From the NCBI RefSeq assembly GCF_013249065.1, contig NZ_JABRWQ010000001.1, forward strand, positions 682,001 through 746,000: a stretch of 64,000 bases of DNA. The letters run 5' to 3'. The notes under the pieces were generated by a model, which was not told where the DNA came from, did not search any database, and saw only the letters and a program-made list of their open reading frames with translations. A program made the translations under genes and the position numbers. The stretch comes from Winogradskyella litoriviva. GTDB lineage: Bacteria; Bacteroidota; Bacteroidia; Flavobacteriales; Flavobacteriaceae. Positions 34,492 through 43,367 of the stretch are shown one piece after another (position 1 is the stretch's first letter; every line of letters starts with the position of its first letter).

Positions 34492-36090
34492 TTAGAGTTT
34501 AGAGGCTAAAATTAATGCATTAAACGCATTGGCTATTTTCCCTGATTTTGATAATTCTGAAAATGGCTTAACGTTAGAAGCATCACCACCAACAACCACT
34601 TTAGTTGTTAATGAAAGGCCAGAATCTAATATAACTTGTTTTACTTGTGCAGCTGTTAATTTAGGATATTGAGAACGAATTAATGCAGCAATACCAGCAA
34701 CAGCAGGAGCTGCCATTGATGTTCCTCCTATAGTTTCGTATTCATTTTCTGGGAAAGTTGAATATATAGCAGAACCTGGCGCAAAAATATCTACATTTTT
34801 CTGACCATAATTAGAAAAGTCTGAAACCATTTTTGATCCATATTTAGAAGTTAAAGAACCTACTCTAATATAACTGTTTGATACTTCAACAAAATTTACA
34901 TTATCATCTGGAAAATTTGGTTTGATATCTACATTTTTACTATCGTTACCTGCTGCATGTACAAATACCACATCATTGTCTGATGCATATTTAATAGCAT
35001 CTCTTACCCATTCTGAATGCGGTGAATAAGATTTACCAAAACTTCCATTAATTACTTTTGCTCCATTATCTACTGCATATCTAATAGCCAATGCAACATC
35101 CTTATCGTATTCATCTCCATTAGGAACGGTTCTAATAGCCATAATCTCTACATTATTTGCCACACCATTTGCGCCTAATCCATTATTACGTTCTGCAGCA
35201 ATAATTCCGGCAACATGAGTTCCGTGTGATTCTGTTTTAACAACTGGTTTTACGTTTCCGTTGCCATATCCAGTATCAGAGAGGTTGTTAATATCATCTC
35301 CAGTTTTACGTCCTTTAAAATTTTTATTTAAGTTAAAATTTAAACGCTCATTAATACTTTCTAAACTTTTATCAATTTCTACAATAGCTTCTGCTAAGGT
35401 TAATCCATTTGCATTCATGCCTTGAGCAATCTGAACAGCTTGAGCTAAGGTTTGATCTTCTGTTTTTATAGCATTAACTTCTTTTAGAGTGTAATCACTT
35501 TTTCCAAAATGTTTAGTTAATGTATTATCTGCATTTTTTACAGCTTGTGCAATTTGATCGTATTGAGTTTTACGTCCTGTCCATAACTGGTAATCTTTAT
35601 CGTACTGAGCTTTTGCATCTTCATATCTTGGGTTAGAAGTATCACCAGAAGCTAAAATACGTACATACTCTAGTTGTTCATTGTATGCGTCTCCTAAAAA
35701 ATTCCAACCATGTATATCATCTATATAGCCATTATTGTCATCATCAATTCCGTTGTTTGGTTTTTCTTTTTTGTTTGTCCAGATAACACCATCTAAATCT
35801 TCATGATCAATATCTATACCAGAATCTATAACTGCAACAATAACCGTTTTACCTTTTTTATTTTTAATGATTTCGGTATAAGCTTTATCTACTGCCATAC
35901 CAGGAATTGTATCTTTTACAAGATCTAAATGTCCCCAATTTTCTTTTTCTGCATCTGTTAGATTTGTTACTTTTAAGGGAGAGGTGTCTATGTTTTCAAC
36001 TGGAGTAGAAATTATAGCACCAGTACCACAGCCAAAAAATAGTGTTCCGGCAAATCCTAAATATGCGATTAATCTGTAATTAAATTTCAT
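34492..36090 (-). CDS. S8 subtilisin-like serine peptidase lipoprotein
   Basis: 532 residues with a lipobox ending LFFGC (Cys 21). The catalytic triad is visible: Asp in VIVAVIDSGIDIDHEDLDG (about residue 87), His in SHGTHVAGIIAAERNNG (about 288) and Ser in IGGTSMAAPAVAGIAAL (about 454). Between Asp and His there are about 200 residues, far more than in subtilisin. The insert is helical and charged (about residues 130-270), a feature I associate with one S8 subgroup of Bacteroidota. No T9SS C-terminal domain is seen, so it is a cell-anchored protease. Confidence 0.93.
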   Translation of the reverse strand: MKFNYRLIAYLGFAGTLFFGCGTGAIISTPVENIDTSPLKVTNLTDAEKENWGHLDLVKDTIPGMAVDKAYTEIIKNKKGKTVIVAVIDSGIDIDHEDLDGVIWTNKKEKPNNGIDDDNNGYIDDIHGWNFLGDAYNEQLEYVRILASGDTSNPRYEDAKAQYDKDYQLWTGRKTQYDQIAQAVKNADNTLTKHFGKSDYTLKEVNAIKTEDQTLAQAVQIAQGMNANGLTLAEAIVEIDKSLESINERLNFNLNKNFKGRKTGDDINNLSDTGYGNGNVKPVVKTESHGTHVAGIIAAERNNGLGANGVANNVEIMAIRTVPNGDEYDKDVALAIRYAVDNGAKVINGSFGKSYSPHSEWVRDAIKYASDNDVVFVHAAGNDSKNVDIKPNFPDDNVNFVEVSNSYIRVGSLTSKYGSKMVSDFSNYGQKNVDIFAPGSAIYSTFPENEYETIGGTSMAAPAVAGIAALIRSQYPKLTAAQVKQVILDSGLSLTTKVVVGGDASNVKPFSELSKSGKIANAFNALILASKL

Positions 36091-36107
36091 TAGTTTTATT
36101 TTAAGCT

Positions 36108-36968
36108 TTAGTTAAATATTGAGTTTGTAGTAAATGTTTCATTTAGTCTTACACCTTTTTCAGTGTGTTTAACTGTAATAATTTCATTATGAGCATCGTG
36201 TTCTAAAAATAGATAAAAGTTGTTATCTGCAGCCATATTTAAAAACAGTTCTTTTTCATCTAATGTTAGTAATGGTCTGGTATCATAACCCATTACAAAT
36301 GGCATTGGTAAATGACCAACGGTTGGTAATAAATCTGCCATAAAACAAATAGTTTTTCCTTTATAATTAATCATAGGAATCATTTGTTTATCTGTATGTC
36401 CATTGGCATAAAAAATATCAAACCCTAAGGCAGAATTTTTTAGAATATGTTGGTTGGGTACATCCGTAAATTTTAATTGTCCACTGTCTTCCATAGGCAA
36501 GATATTTTCTTTTAAAAACGATGCTACCTCACGTCTGTTAGGTTTTGTTGCCCAATTCCAATGATCTTGGTTACTCCAAAAATGTGCATTTTTAAAAGCC
36601 GGTTCGTAGCCAGTTCTATCTTTATTCCACTGTATACTTCCACCACAATGATCAAAATGAAGATGTGTCATAAATACATCTGTAATATCATCGCGATGAA
36701 ATCCATAAGTAGCCAAAGATTTATCGATACTATCATCACCATAGAGAAAGTAATAACCAAAAAATTTATCACTTTGTTTATCACCCATACCAGTATCTAT
36801 TAAAATAAGACGATTACCGTCTTCAATTAATAAACAACGAGATGCGATATCAATCATGTTGTTATTATCTGCAGGATTAGTGCGTTGCCAAATAGATTTT
36901 GGTACCACACCAAACATGGCTCCACCATCTAGTTTAAAATTTCCGGAATTTATAGGGTATAGTTGCAT
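36108..36968 (-). CDS. Metallo-beta-lactamase-fold hydrolase
   Basis: 286 residues, no signal peptide. The metal motif MTHLHFDHCGG (HxHxDH) near residue 104 is followed by a later His (YANGHTDKQM) and Asp (FMADLLPTVGH), completing a two-metal site as in lactonase-type MBL enzymes. The opening and overall length also fit the quorum-quenching-lactonase-like branch, but the substrate cannot be told from sequence. First gene of the group with the S8 (17-base gap) and M1 peptidases. Confidence 0.88.
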   Translation of the reverse strand: MQLYPINSGNFKLDGGAMFGVVPKSIWQRTNPADNNNMIDIASRCLLIEDGNRLILIDTGMGDKQSDKFFGYYFLYGDDSIDKSLATYGFHRDDITDVFMTHLHFDHCGGSIQWNKDRTGYEPAFKNAHFWSNQDHWNWATKPNRREVASFLKENILPMEDSGQLKFTDVPNQHILKNSALGFDIFYANGHTDKQMIPMINYKGKTICFMADLLPTVGHLPMPFVMGYDTRPLLTLDEKELFLNMAADNNFYLFLEHDAHNEIITVKHTEKGVRLNETFTTNSIFN

Positions 36969-37138
36969 GTGTAAATTTTTTTAAAGTCATGCAAATTACT
37001 AAAAGCTTTAAAACTAATTGTTGTTAGTTACAATTAATTACAGGATTTTTAACAAATAAGAAGGAGATAATCTTATATCTATTCTCAAAAAATAATTACA
37101 TTTATCTATTCAGATTATAGAACAATCAATTAAAATAA

Positions 37139-37477
37139 ATGAAGGATCTTAAAAAGAAATCGAAGAAAAAGTATTTATTAAGTTTTGGTCGTGATTTTAA
37201 TCCTGATCAAAAAGTAATTTTAAGAGATTATTTGGCTATTGAGCGAACACGTTTGGCAAATGAGCGTACACTGTTATCTTATGTGCGTTCTTCTTTATAT
37301 TTATTACTTGGATCTATTGCGCTTTATCAACTTAAAGAATTTGCCAATTTTGAGTATTTAGCATTAGTTGCTTTAATATTTTGTGTAATCTTTTTTGTAA
37401 TTGGAGTATATAGGTTTTCACTATTAAAGCGTAGTTTAAAGCGGTTATATTATAAAACAGAATCGCAAGAGGCGTAA
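37139..37477 (+). CDS. DUF202-family membrane protein
   Basis: 112 residues. The stretch LRDYLAIERTRLANERTLLS is the hallmark of DUF202 (YidH-like), followed by two membrane helices (about 54-72 and 80-100). DUF202 domains also occur on VTC polyphosphate proteins; free-standing ones are of unknown function. Convergent with the SulP gene, 9 bases apart. Confidence 0.85.
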   Translation: MKDLKKKSKKKYLLSFGRDFNPDQKVILRDYLAIERTRLANERTLLSYVRSSLYLLLGSIALYQLKEFANFEYLALVALIFCVIFFVIGVYRFSLLKRSLKRLYYKTESQEA

Positions 37478-37486
37478 TTTAAGACC

Positions 37487-39679
37487 TTATGAAATCACTT
37501 GTTTTAAACGTTTGCCAAAATCAAATAAGGCTTTAATTTCTTTTATACTTGCTAAGCGTTCTTTATTAAAAACCAATAAACATTGACCATTAGATTCTAT
37601 ATGGTAATAGGGATTACTTTCAAAAAAATGAGTTATTTCATCATTAAAAAACGATTTAATGGCTGTTTCATTTTCACCGATTAGGTAAAAACGCTTGTTA
37701 AAATCTGAATGTTCTTGTATAGGAATATCTTTATAACCAGCTAACCCATAAACTTTTTCAAGAAAACCTTCTCGATCTAAGGTAAATTCGGGAATAGTTT
37801 TATTTAAAGTCATGTACAACATCGTAGTTTTTATGGTTTCTTTGGCAATCAATTCACCTTCAGAAAACTCGATATCAAAAATCTTAATATTTTTATTACT
37901 CGTTGAGAGTTTATTATAAATGTGGTTAACAACCTTAGTTCTAAAGAAATGAAATTTGTCTAAAAAATAGGTGTCTTTCTCATTTTTAGAATCGTAAATT
38001 AAGTTAAAGTTTTTGGCAATTTCCTCTAGTGTTTTTTGACGTTTTGTAAGTCCACTTTTTAGAATACCAGTAACAGGAAGTAAACGTCTTAATGCAAATG
38101 GATGTTCGGAATCTGAATCGTGTAAATCCAATCCAATGACATCAAAATTACCATCTCTTTTTATAAATAAATCACGATAATTATTTAGATTTTCCATAAC
38201 TGTGTGATCCACAAATTCGCAAAGTGAAAAATCTATAATTACGTCTCTATTTTCTGGTACTGCATCTAACTTTTCTTTTAATCTGTAGAAATTTAAAAAA
38301 CTACAAAAATGCTTAACACTTACGTAGTAATTACCATTATCTTGTTCTTGGTACATTAATACATTAGGTTTTAATAGGTTTCTAAAAAATAGTGAAGCAC
38401 TTTTATTGATTATAATATGAATTAAAAATGTAACTAGCACACCAGATAAAATTCCTGTAATAAGTCCGACTTTTAAGGTTACAAAAAGTGTGACTAAAAA
38501 TATAATAACCTGTTCTTTACCTATTAAAAATATTTTTTTTATAGTAGAAGGTGATGCTAATTTATAGCCTGTAAACACTAAAATTGCCATTAAAGCAGGT
38601 AAAGGAATACGAGTTAATTGTGTACTAAATAGCACAATAAAAATGACTAAAAAGGTAGCGTGAAAGAAGTTTGAAGAACGATTACTTGCATTATTATTAA
38701 CGTTTACAGAACTTCTAGCAATAACGGTTACCACGTTTAAACCACCCAAAAAACCACTGCCAATGGTTGCTAACCCTAATGCTTTTAAATCTAAATTTAC
38801 ATTAGATCGTCTTTTTTCTGGATCTAATTTATCTACGGCTTTTATACTTAAAAGAGATTCTATACTAGCAATTAATGTTAAAGCCAAAACACTAGACCAA
38901 AATGGAAATGTACCAGCTTTTTCAAAATTTATAGTTGGCAATTGAGCTATAATATCTTTAAACTCCGGAATGCCAGAAATCATATATATAGAAGAAATTG
39001 GGTTGGCCTGATGAGCAATTAATTCAAAATAATAACTAAATCCAATAGATAGAATAACAATCCACATAGGAGCAGGTATCAATTGTAAATACTTGTTTCT
39101 AATTTTAGGGTAAAGCACCATAATTGTTAAACTAAGGATACCTGCAACTGCGGCATAAATTATACCCGTTTTATCATAATGCATTGCATCGTTAATTGTA
39201 AAAGGTATTTCAATTAGGTAATCTATAGTATCTGCTCGGTTTATTTTGTGCGCTAACATAATATGAAATTGCTTACCAAGGATAATGAGTCCTATAGCAG
39301 CAAGCATACCTTGTATGGCAGAAGACGGAAAAAAGTCAGCTAGTTTTCCCATTCGCAAAAAACCTAATGCAGCCAACAAAACACCAGAACATATTATTGC
39401 TGCGTATGCACTTTCTAATCCTAAGGTGGTTATTGCTACCAAAAGTACACCTACCAAACCGTTTCCAGGACCAACAATGGTTACATTACTTCCTCCAAAT
39501 ATAGAAACAACAACACCTCCTACTGCGGCTGCAATAACACCTGCAATTGGAGGAGCTTCACTTGCCATGGCTAATCCTAAACCTAATGGTAATGCAATAA
39601 GGCTCACTACAAAACCTGAGAAAATATTTTTAGGTAATGCCTTAAAAAAAGTTTTTAATTTATTTGATTTTGGACTCAT
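37487..39679 (-). CDS. SulP-family anion transporter with STAS domain and extra C-terminal module
   Basis: 730 residues. The membrane domain (about 15-435) has the SulP opening FSGFVVSLIALPLGLGLAMAS and the GPGNGLVGVLL segment. It is followed by a STAS domain (about 450-527, VIIDFSLCEFVDHTVMENL). About 165 further residues (565-730) are not part of a usual SulP-STAS protein. They contain PEFTLDREGF and FYLIGENETAIKSFF, patterns that remind me of DUF3137. Likely substrates are bicarbonate, sulfate or related anions. The start overlaps the universal stress protein stop by 4 bases (ATGA), implying coupled expression. Confidence 0.88.
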   Translation of the reverse strand: MSPKSNKLKTFFKALPKNIFSGFVVSLIALPLGLGLAMASEAPPIAGVIAAAVGGVVVSIFGGSNVTIVGPGNGLVGVLLVAITTLGLESAYAAIICSGVLLAALGFLRMGKLADFFPSSAIQGMLAAIGLIILGKQFHIMLAHKINRADTIDYLIEIPFTINDAMHYDKTGIIYAAVAGILSLTIMVLYPKIRNKYLQLIPAPMWIVILSIGFSYYFELIAHQANPISSIYMISGIPEFKDIIAQLPTINFEKAGTFPFWSSVLALTLIASIESLLSIKAVDKLDPEKRRSNVNLDLKALGLATIGSGFLGGLNVVTVIARSSVNVNNNASNRSSNFFHATFLVIFIVLFSTQLTRIPLPALMAILVFTGYKLASPSTIKKIFLIGKEQVIIFLVTLFVTLKVGLITGILSGVLVTFLIHIIINKSASLFFRNLLKPNVLMYQEQDNGNYYVSVKHFCSFLNFYRLKEKLDAVPENRDVIIDFSLCEFVDHTVMENLNNYRDLFIKRDGNFDVIGLDLHDSDSEHPFALRRLLPVTGILKSGLTKRQKTLEEIAKNFNLIYDSKNEKDTYFLDKFHFFRTKVVNHIYNKLSTSNKNIKIFDIEFSEGELIAKETIKTTMLYMTLNKTIPEFTLDREGFLEKVYGLAGYKDIPIQEHSDFNKRFYLIGENETAIKSFFNDEITHFFESNPYYHIESNGQCLLVFNKERLASIKEIKALFDFGKRLKQVIS

Positions 39680-40590
39680 TGAATAATTAAAACGTCTGTT
39701 GGTAATTCTGTTAATATGTGTTCAATATCATGAGGGAAAAGACGATCCCAAAACATCATTTTACTAGGTGAGTTCATTATTAACAAATCTGCCCTTGCAA
39801 TTTGAGCATAATGACCAATTGAATAGCCCTTTTTACCAAAAATAGGCTGTGATTTTATAGTAATATTCTTTGTTTGCTCTTCTGGGATACCTTCAATAAT
39901 TGCTTTTACACGTGCATTTTCTCTTAGTTTAATACGTTCTTTTACAATGTTTGCCATTCGTAACGATTTATCATCGTTTACTTTAACAGCTAATTCATCT
40001 TGTGTTATTTCTTCAACTATAGTCACTTTATCAACACCTAATGCATTTGCAACATAGAAAGCCGATGCGATAGTTTGTTTAGTTTTTGGATCTTTTAATC
40101 CATTTACAACGATATGTTTACAATGAATTCTTTTTACTGAAGGTTTTATGAGTAGTAAAATAGAACATTTAGCTTTTCTTGTAATTTTTCTGGCAATAGA
40201 ACCAACATAATATTTTAAGAAATTTTCGCGTTGAAGCGCACCCAATATAAGCAGATCTATTTCTTTTTCTTCTGCAGTTGATAAAATAACATCAACCGGA
40301 TTTCCGGGTTTAAATACAATTTCAACATTTAAATTAGTTTTTATAAATGGTTCTAAAATAGCCTTAAATTGAGCCTCTTTGTCCGCAGATTTATCACCAA
40401 CATGAATTAAAACTAATTGTGTTTTAAACATTTGAGATAGCCTTGCAGCTTCATAAATATTAGCTTTTAGATTAGGTGAAAATGTAACACCAATTCCTAT
40501 AGTATTAAAAGGTTTTAAAGACAAGGTTACTATTATTTGCTCGTTAGTTAATTTTGAAAGATAACCTATTTTTAAAAAACCCAAAGCCAT
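39676..40590 (-). CDS. Tandem universal stress protein
   Basis: 304 residues made of two UspA-like domains. Domain 1 (about 28-150) reads NTIGIGVTFSPNLKANIYEAARLS and ends with the G-x-x-R-x-x-x-x-x-x-x-S/T-like pattern LGALQRENFLKYYVGSIARK, then CSILLLIK. Domain 2 (about 157-304) ends RADLLIMNSPSK and TDVLIIQ. Usp domains bind ATP or act as sensors. The 4-base overlap with the SulP gene, and the antiporter on the other side (divergent, 65 bases), suggest a role in ion or pH stress. Confidence 0.85.
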   Translation of the reverse strand: MALGFLKIGYLSKLTNEQIIVTLSLKPFNTIGIGVTFSPNLKANIYEAARLSQMFKTQLVLIHVGDKSADKEAQFKAILEPFIKTNLNVEIVFKPGNPVDVILSTAEEKEIDLLILGALQRENFLKYYVGSIARKITRKAKCSILLLIKPSVKRIHCKHIVVNGLKDPKTKQTIASAFYVANALGVDKVTIVEEITQDELAVKVNDDKSLRMANIVKERIKLRENARVKAIIEGIPEEQTKNITIKSQPIFGKKGYSIGHYAQIARADLLIMNSPSKMMFWDRLFPHDIEHILTELPTDVLIIQ

Positions 40591-40655
40591 TAAAGTAAAT
40601 ACAGAGATTTATATACTATATTTATTTAGTATTTTCACAAACAAAAAATATTTAA

Positions 40656-42506
40656 ATGTTAGAATTAGCAGGAATCATTATATTAGGAATACTAGCACAG
40701 TGGGTAGCTTGGAAATTTAAAATACCAGCTATTTTACCTTTAATATTAATAGGGCTTTTAGTAGGACCAATTGCGGCTGAATTTCTAAGTGAAGATGGAA
40801 CAAAATGGATAGAACCACTTTGGAATGGTAAAAAAGGCTTGTTTCCAGGTGAGAGTTTATATTACTTTGTATCATTAGCAATAAGCATTATTTTATTTGA
40901 AGGTGGACTAACATTAAAACGATCTGAAATAAAAAATGTAGGTCCTGTAATTACAAAGCTTATAACCGTTGGTTCTGCAATTACTTTTTTTGGAGCAGGT
41001 ATTGTAGCCCATTTTATTTTTGAGCTAAGTTGGGATATATCATTTTTATTTGCTGGTTTAATTATTGTAACAGGCCCAACAGTTATAACGCCTATTTTAC
41101 GAAATATTCCATTAAAAAAAGATGTGTCAACCGTTTTAAAATGGGAAGGAATTCTTATTGATCCTATTGGTGCATTAGTTGCCGTTTTAGTATTTGAATT
41201 TATAAGCGTAGGTGGTGATAGTGGCTTTACTAAAACAGCATTGATGGAGTTTGGTAAAATTGTATTATTTGGTACCACCTTCGGATTTACATTTGCACAT
41301 GCTTTAGCTTTTGCTATTAATAGAAAACTAATTCCTCATTATTTATTAAATGTTGTTTCGCTTTCTACTGTTTTATTGGTTTTTGTAGAATCGGAAATAT
41401 TTGCACATGAGTCTGGCCTATTGGCTGTAGTTGTTATGGGAATGGTTTTAGGAAATAGTAAGTTAGACAACCTTAAAGAGTTACTCTATTTTAAAGAATC
41501 ACTTAGCGTATTATTAATTTCAATATTATTTATTCTTTTAGCAGCAAACATTGATATCGATGATTTACTGTTACTATACACATGGAAAACGGCAGCGCTT
41601 TTTGCAATAGTTGTTTTTGTAATAAGACCTTTGGCGGTTTTTGTAAGCACACAAGGCTCTAAATTGAATCTTAATGAAAAACTATTTATCAGTTGGGTTG
41701 GACCTCGAGGTATTGTTGCTGCAGGTATCGCGTCTCTATTTGGAAGCAAATTAATGAGACAAGGTGTTGAAGGCGCAGAATATATTACACCTTTAGTGTT
41801 TATGATAGTGCTAGGCACTGTTCTTTTAAATGCAACTACAGCAAGATTATTTGCAAGATTGGTTGGTGTGTTTTTAACCAAGTCTAATGGAATATTAATT
41901 GTTGGTGCATCTAAAGTATCTAGATTGTTAGGGCATTATTTAGAATCTAATGGAAGACACGTTGTACTTATAGATAGTAATCAAGGTAATATAGATAAAG
42001 CCCAAGAGCTAGGACTAGAAGCAATTAACACCAATATATATTCAGATATTCTTTCGGATAATATAGAATTAAATGATGTTGGTTATTTAATGGCAATGAC
42101 CGGAAGTTCTGATATTAATAAATATGCAATTGATAAATTCCGAAATGAATTTGGTGAAAACGGTTCTTTTAGATTAGTAACAACTGATGAAATGAACAAT
42201 CCAGAGAATAACCCAAAAGAAGGTTTGTTTTCTCCTACGGACGATTATATAACACTTAACGAAGTGACGCGTAAATTTCCGTCTATTCAAGAAATTGACA
42301 TTGAGGATAAAGTTCAGTATGATAGCCTTATTGAAATCACTAAAAACAATAAAAATATGATTCCTTTATTTTTTAAAGATGAAGAAGGTGAACTTCATAT
42401 AATTTCTTCATATAAATCAGATATAAAAGAAATTGGTAAAGGTTGTAAATTGGTTTATTTGGGTAAACCTTTTGATGTAGAAAAAGTAGCCAAGGAAGAT
42501 GAGTAA
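40656..42506 (+). CDS. CPA-type cation:proton antiporter with RCK/TrkA-N-like domain
   Basis: 616 residues. The first 400 hold about 12 membrane helices of the Na+/H+ exchanger fold, with FEGGLTLKRSEIK and LKWEGILIDPIGALVAVLVFE, whose Asp/Glu residues are the expected ion and proton carriers, and ISWVGPRGIVAAGIASLF, the CPA1 signature. From about residue 410 a Rossmann domain begins (GILIVGASKVSRLLGHYL, then VVLIDSN), a TrkA-N/RCK-like nucleotide sensor. A C-terminal regulatory stretch follows. The protein probably exports Na+ or K+ in exchange for H+. Confidence 0.92.
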   Translation: MLELAGIIILGILAQWVAWKFKIPAILPLILIGLLVGPIAAEFLSEDGTKWIEPLWNGKKGLFPGESLYYFVSLAISIILFEGGLTLKRSEIKNVGPVITKLITVGSAITFFGAGIVAHFIFELSWDISFLFAGLIIVTGPTVITPILRNIPLKKDVSTVLKWEGILIDPIGALVAVLVFEFISVGGDSGFTKTALMEFGKIVLFGTTFGFTFAHALAFAINRKLIPHYLLNVVSLSTVLLVFVESEIFAHESGLLAVVVMGMVLGNSKLDNLKELLYFKESLSVLLISILFILLAANIDIDDLLLLYTWKTAALFAIVVFVIRPLAVFVSTQGSKLNLNEKLFISWVGPRGIVAAGIASLFGSKLMRQGVEGAEYITPLVFMIVLGTVLLNATTARLFARLVGVFLTKSNGILIVGASKVSRLLGHYLESNGRHVVLIDSNQGNIDKAQELGLEAINTNIYSDILSDNIELNDVGYLMAMTGSSDINKYAIDKFRNEFGENGSFRLVTTDEMNNPENNPKEGLFSPTDDYITLNEVTRKFPSIQEIDIEDKVQYDSLIEITKNNKNMIPLFFKDEEGELHIISSYKSDIKEIGKGCKLVYLGKPFDVEKVAKEDE

Positions 42507-42530
42507 TATTAATAAATAGCTATAGATAGA

Positions 42531-43256
42531 ATGAGTAAACCCTCTAACTTACGTGTTGATTATTCTAAATATCAAGTAGATGAGGTATCAGAAACAATTG
42601 CTGATGCTGTTTTCTTTCCACTTTATATAGGTAAAGTCTTAGGTACTAATTTGGTTATATTTTGGGCTTTGCTTACATTATTTTGTCTTTTTTTTATTGA
42701 AAATACGTTTTTAAGTATATTGTTTTGGGTTCTCACCTTTATAATATCCGTTCCTTCTATTTTGTTATTCTCAATAATTAGATTGTTCAGTACCATTAAA
42801 AATGATATTGATAATGTGTTTAAAATTACGTTAGAAACCACAAAACATGTTTATGAAGATGCAGGCTTATTAAAACAACAGCGTAAAGAAGATTTACCAC
42901 TAAAAGCAACATTCTCTGATGTTTTTAAAGGTGTTGCCATGTATGTTATTAGACCTTCATTAAAAAAAGTACTCGAAAAGCGAATTAAATATTTTGCTTG
43001 GCCTTTAACGTTTTTAATAGATTTAATCTTTAAAAAAACGGTAATTAATGGCACTCCAGAAATAGGAGTTGAGCTAGATAATGAAGACCATATTGTTTTA
43101 AAAGAAAATACTACACTTTCTAAAATTAATAAAGGAAGTGAAAAAACAACATCAGTAGCTTTTACCGTTGTAAAATTTCCGTTTCGGTTAGCACTTATAA
43201 TTTATGGTTTGGTAAATTATGTCCTAGTTTATCTATTGTATTTACTGTTTAGGTAG
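42531..43256 (+). CDS. Hypothetical multi-pass membrane protein
   Basis: I do not recognise a family. 241 residues with two N-terminal membrane helices (about 40-57 and 62-85), a central amphipathic/basic region (KRIKYFAWPLTFLIDLIFKK) and one or two C-terminal helices (about 215-240). No signature residues stand out. It starts 24 bases after the antiporter stop on the same strand and is probably co-transcribed with it. A palindromic repeat begins just after its stop codon. Confidence 0.6.
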   Translation: MSKPSNLRVDYSKYQVDEVSETIADAVFFPLYIGKVLGTNLVIFWALLTLFCLFFIENTFLSILFWVLTFIISVPSILLFSIIRLFSTIKNDIDNVFKITLETTKHVYEDAGLLKQQRKEDLPLKATFSDVFKGVAMYVIRPSLKKVLEKRIKYFAWPLTFLIDLIFKKTVINGTPEIGVELDNEDHIVLKENTTLSKINKGSEKTTSVAFTVVKFPFRLALIIYGLVNYVLVYLLYLLFR

Positions 43257-43263
43257 CAAGCAA

Positions 43264-43283
43264 ATTCCTGCGAAGGCAAGAAT
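43264..43283. repeat. REP-like palindromic element, second copy
   Basis: ATTCCTGCGAAGGCAAGAAT lies 7 bases after the stop codon of the upstream gene. Arms ATTCCTGC/GCAAGAAT pair with one mismatch around a GAAG loop. It shares ATTCCTG-Y-GAAGGCA-R-GAATCT with the copy inside rnr (opposite orientation). In this place it may act as a 3'-end stabiliser or terminator-like hairpin. Confidence 0.65.
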
Positions 43284-43367
43284 CTATTTATTAGATTTCT
43301 ATATTTAAGATTAAGCAATAAAATTAATAGAACCGTTTATGAGATTCCTTTTTTCAAAAGAATTACT

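Noticed and set aside
39909..39914. CACGTG core as a third parS site
   Set aside because: Flanks (TTTA before, CATT after) do not match the parS arms; it lies inside the universal stress protein gene.
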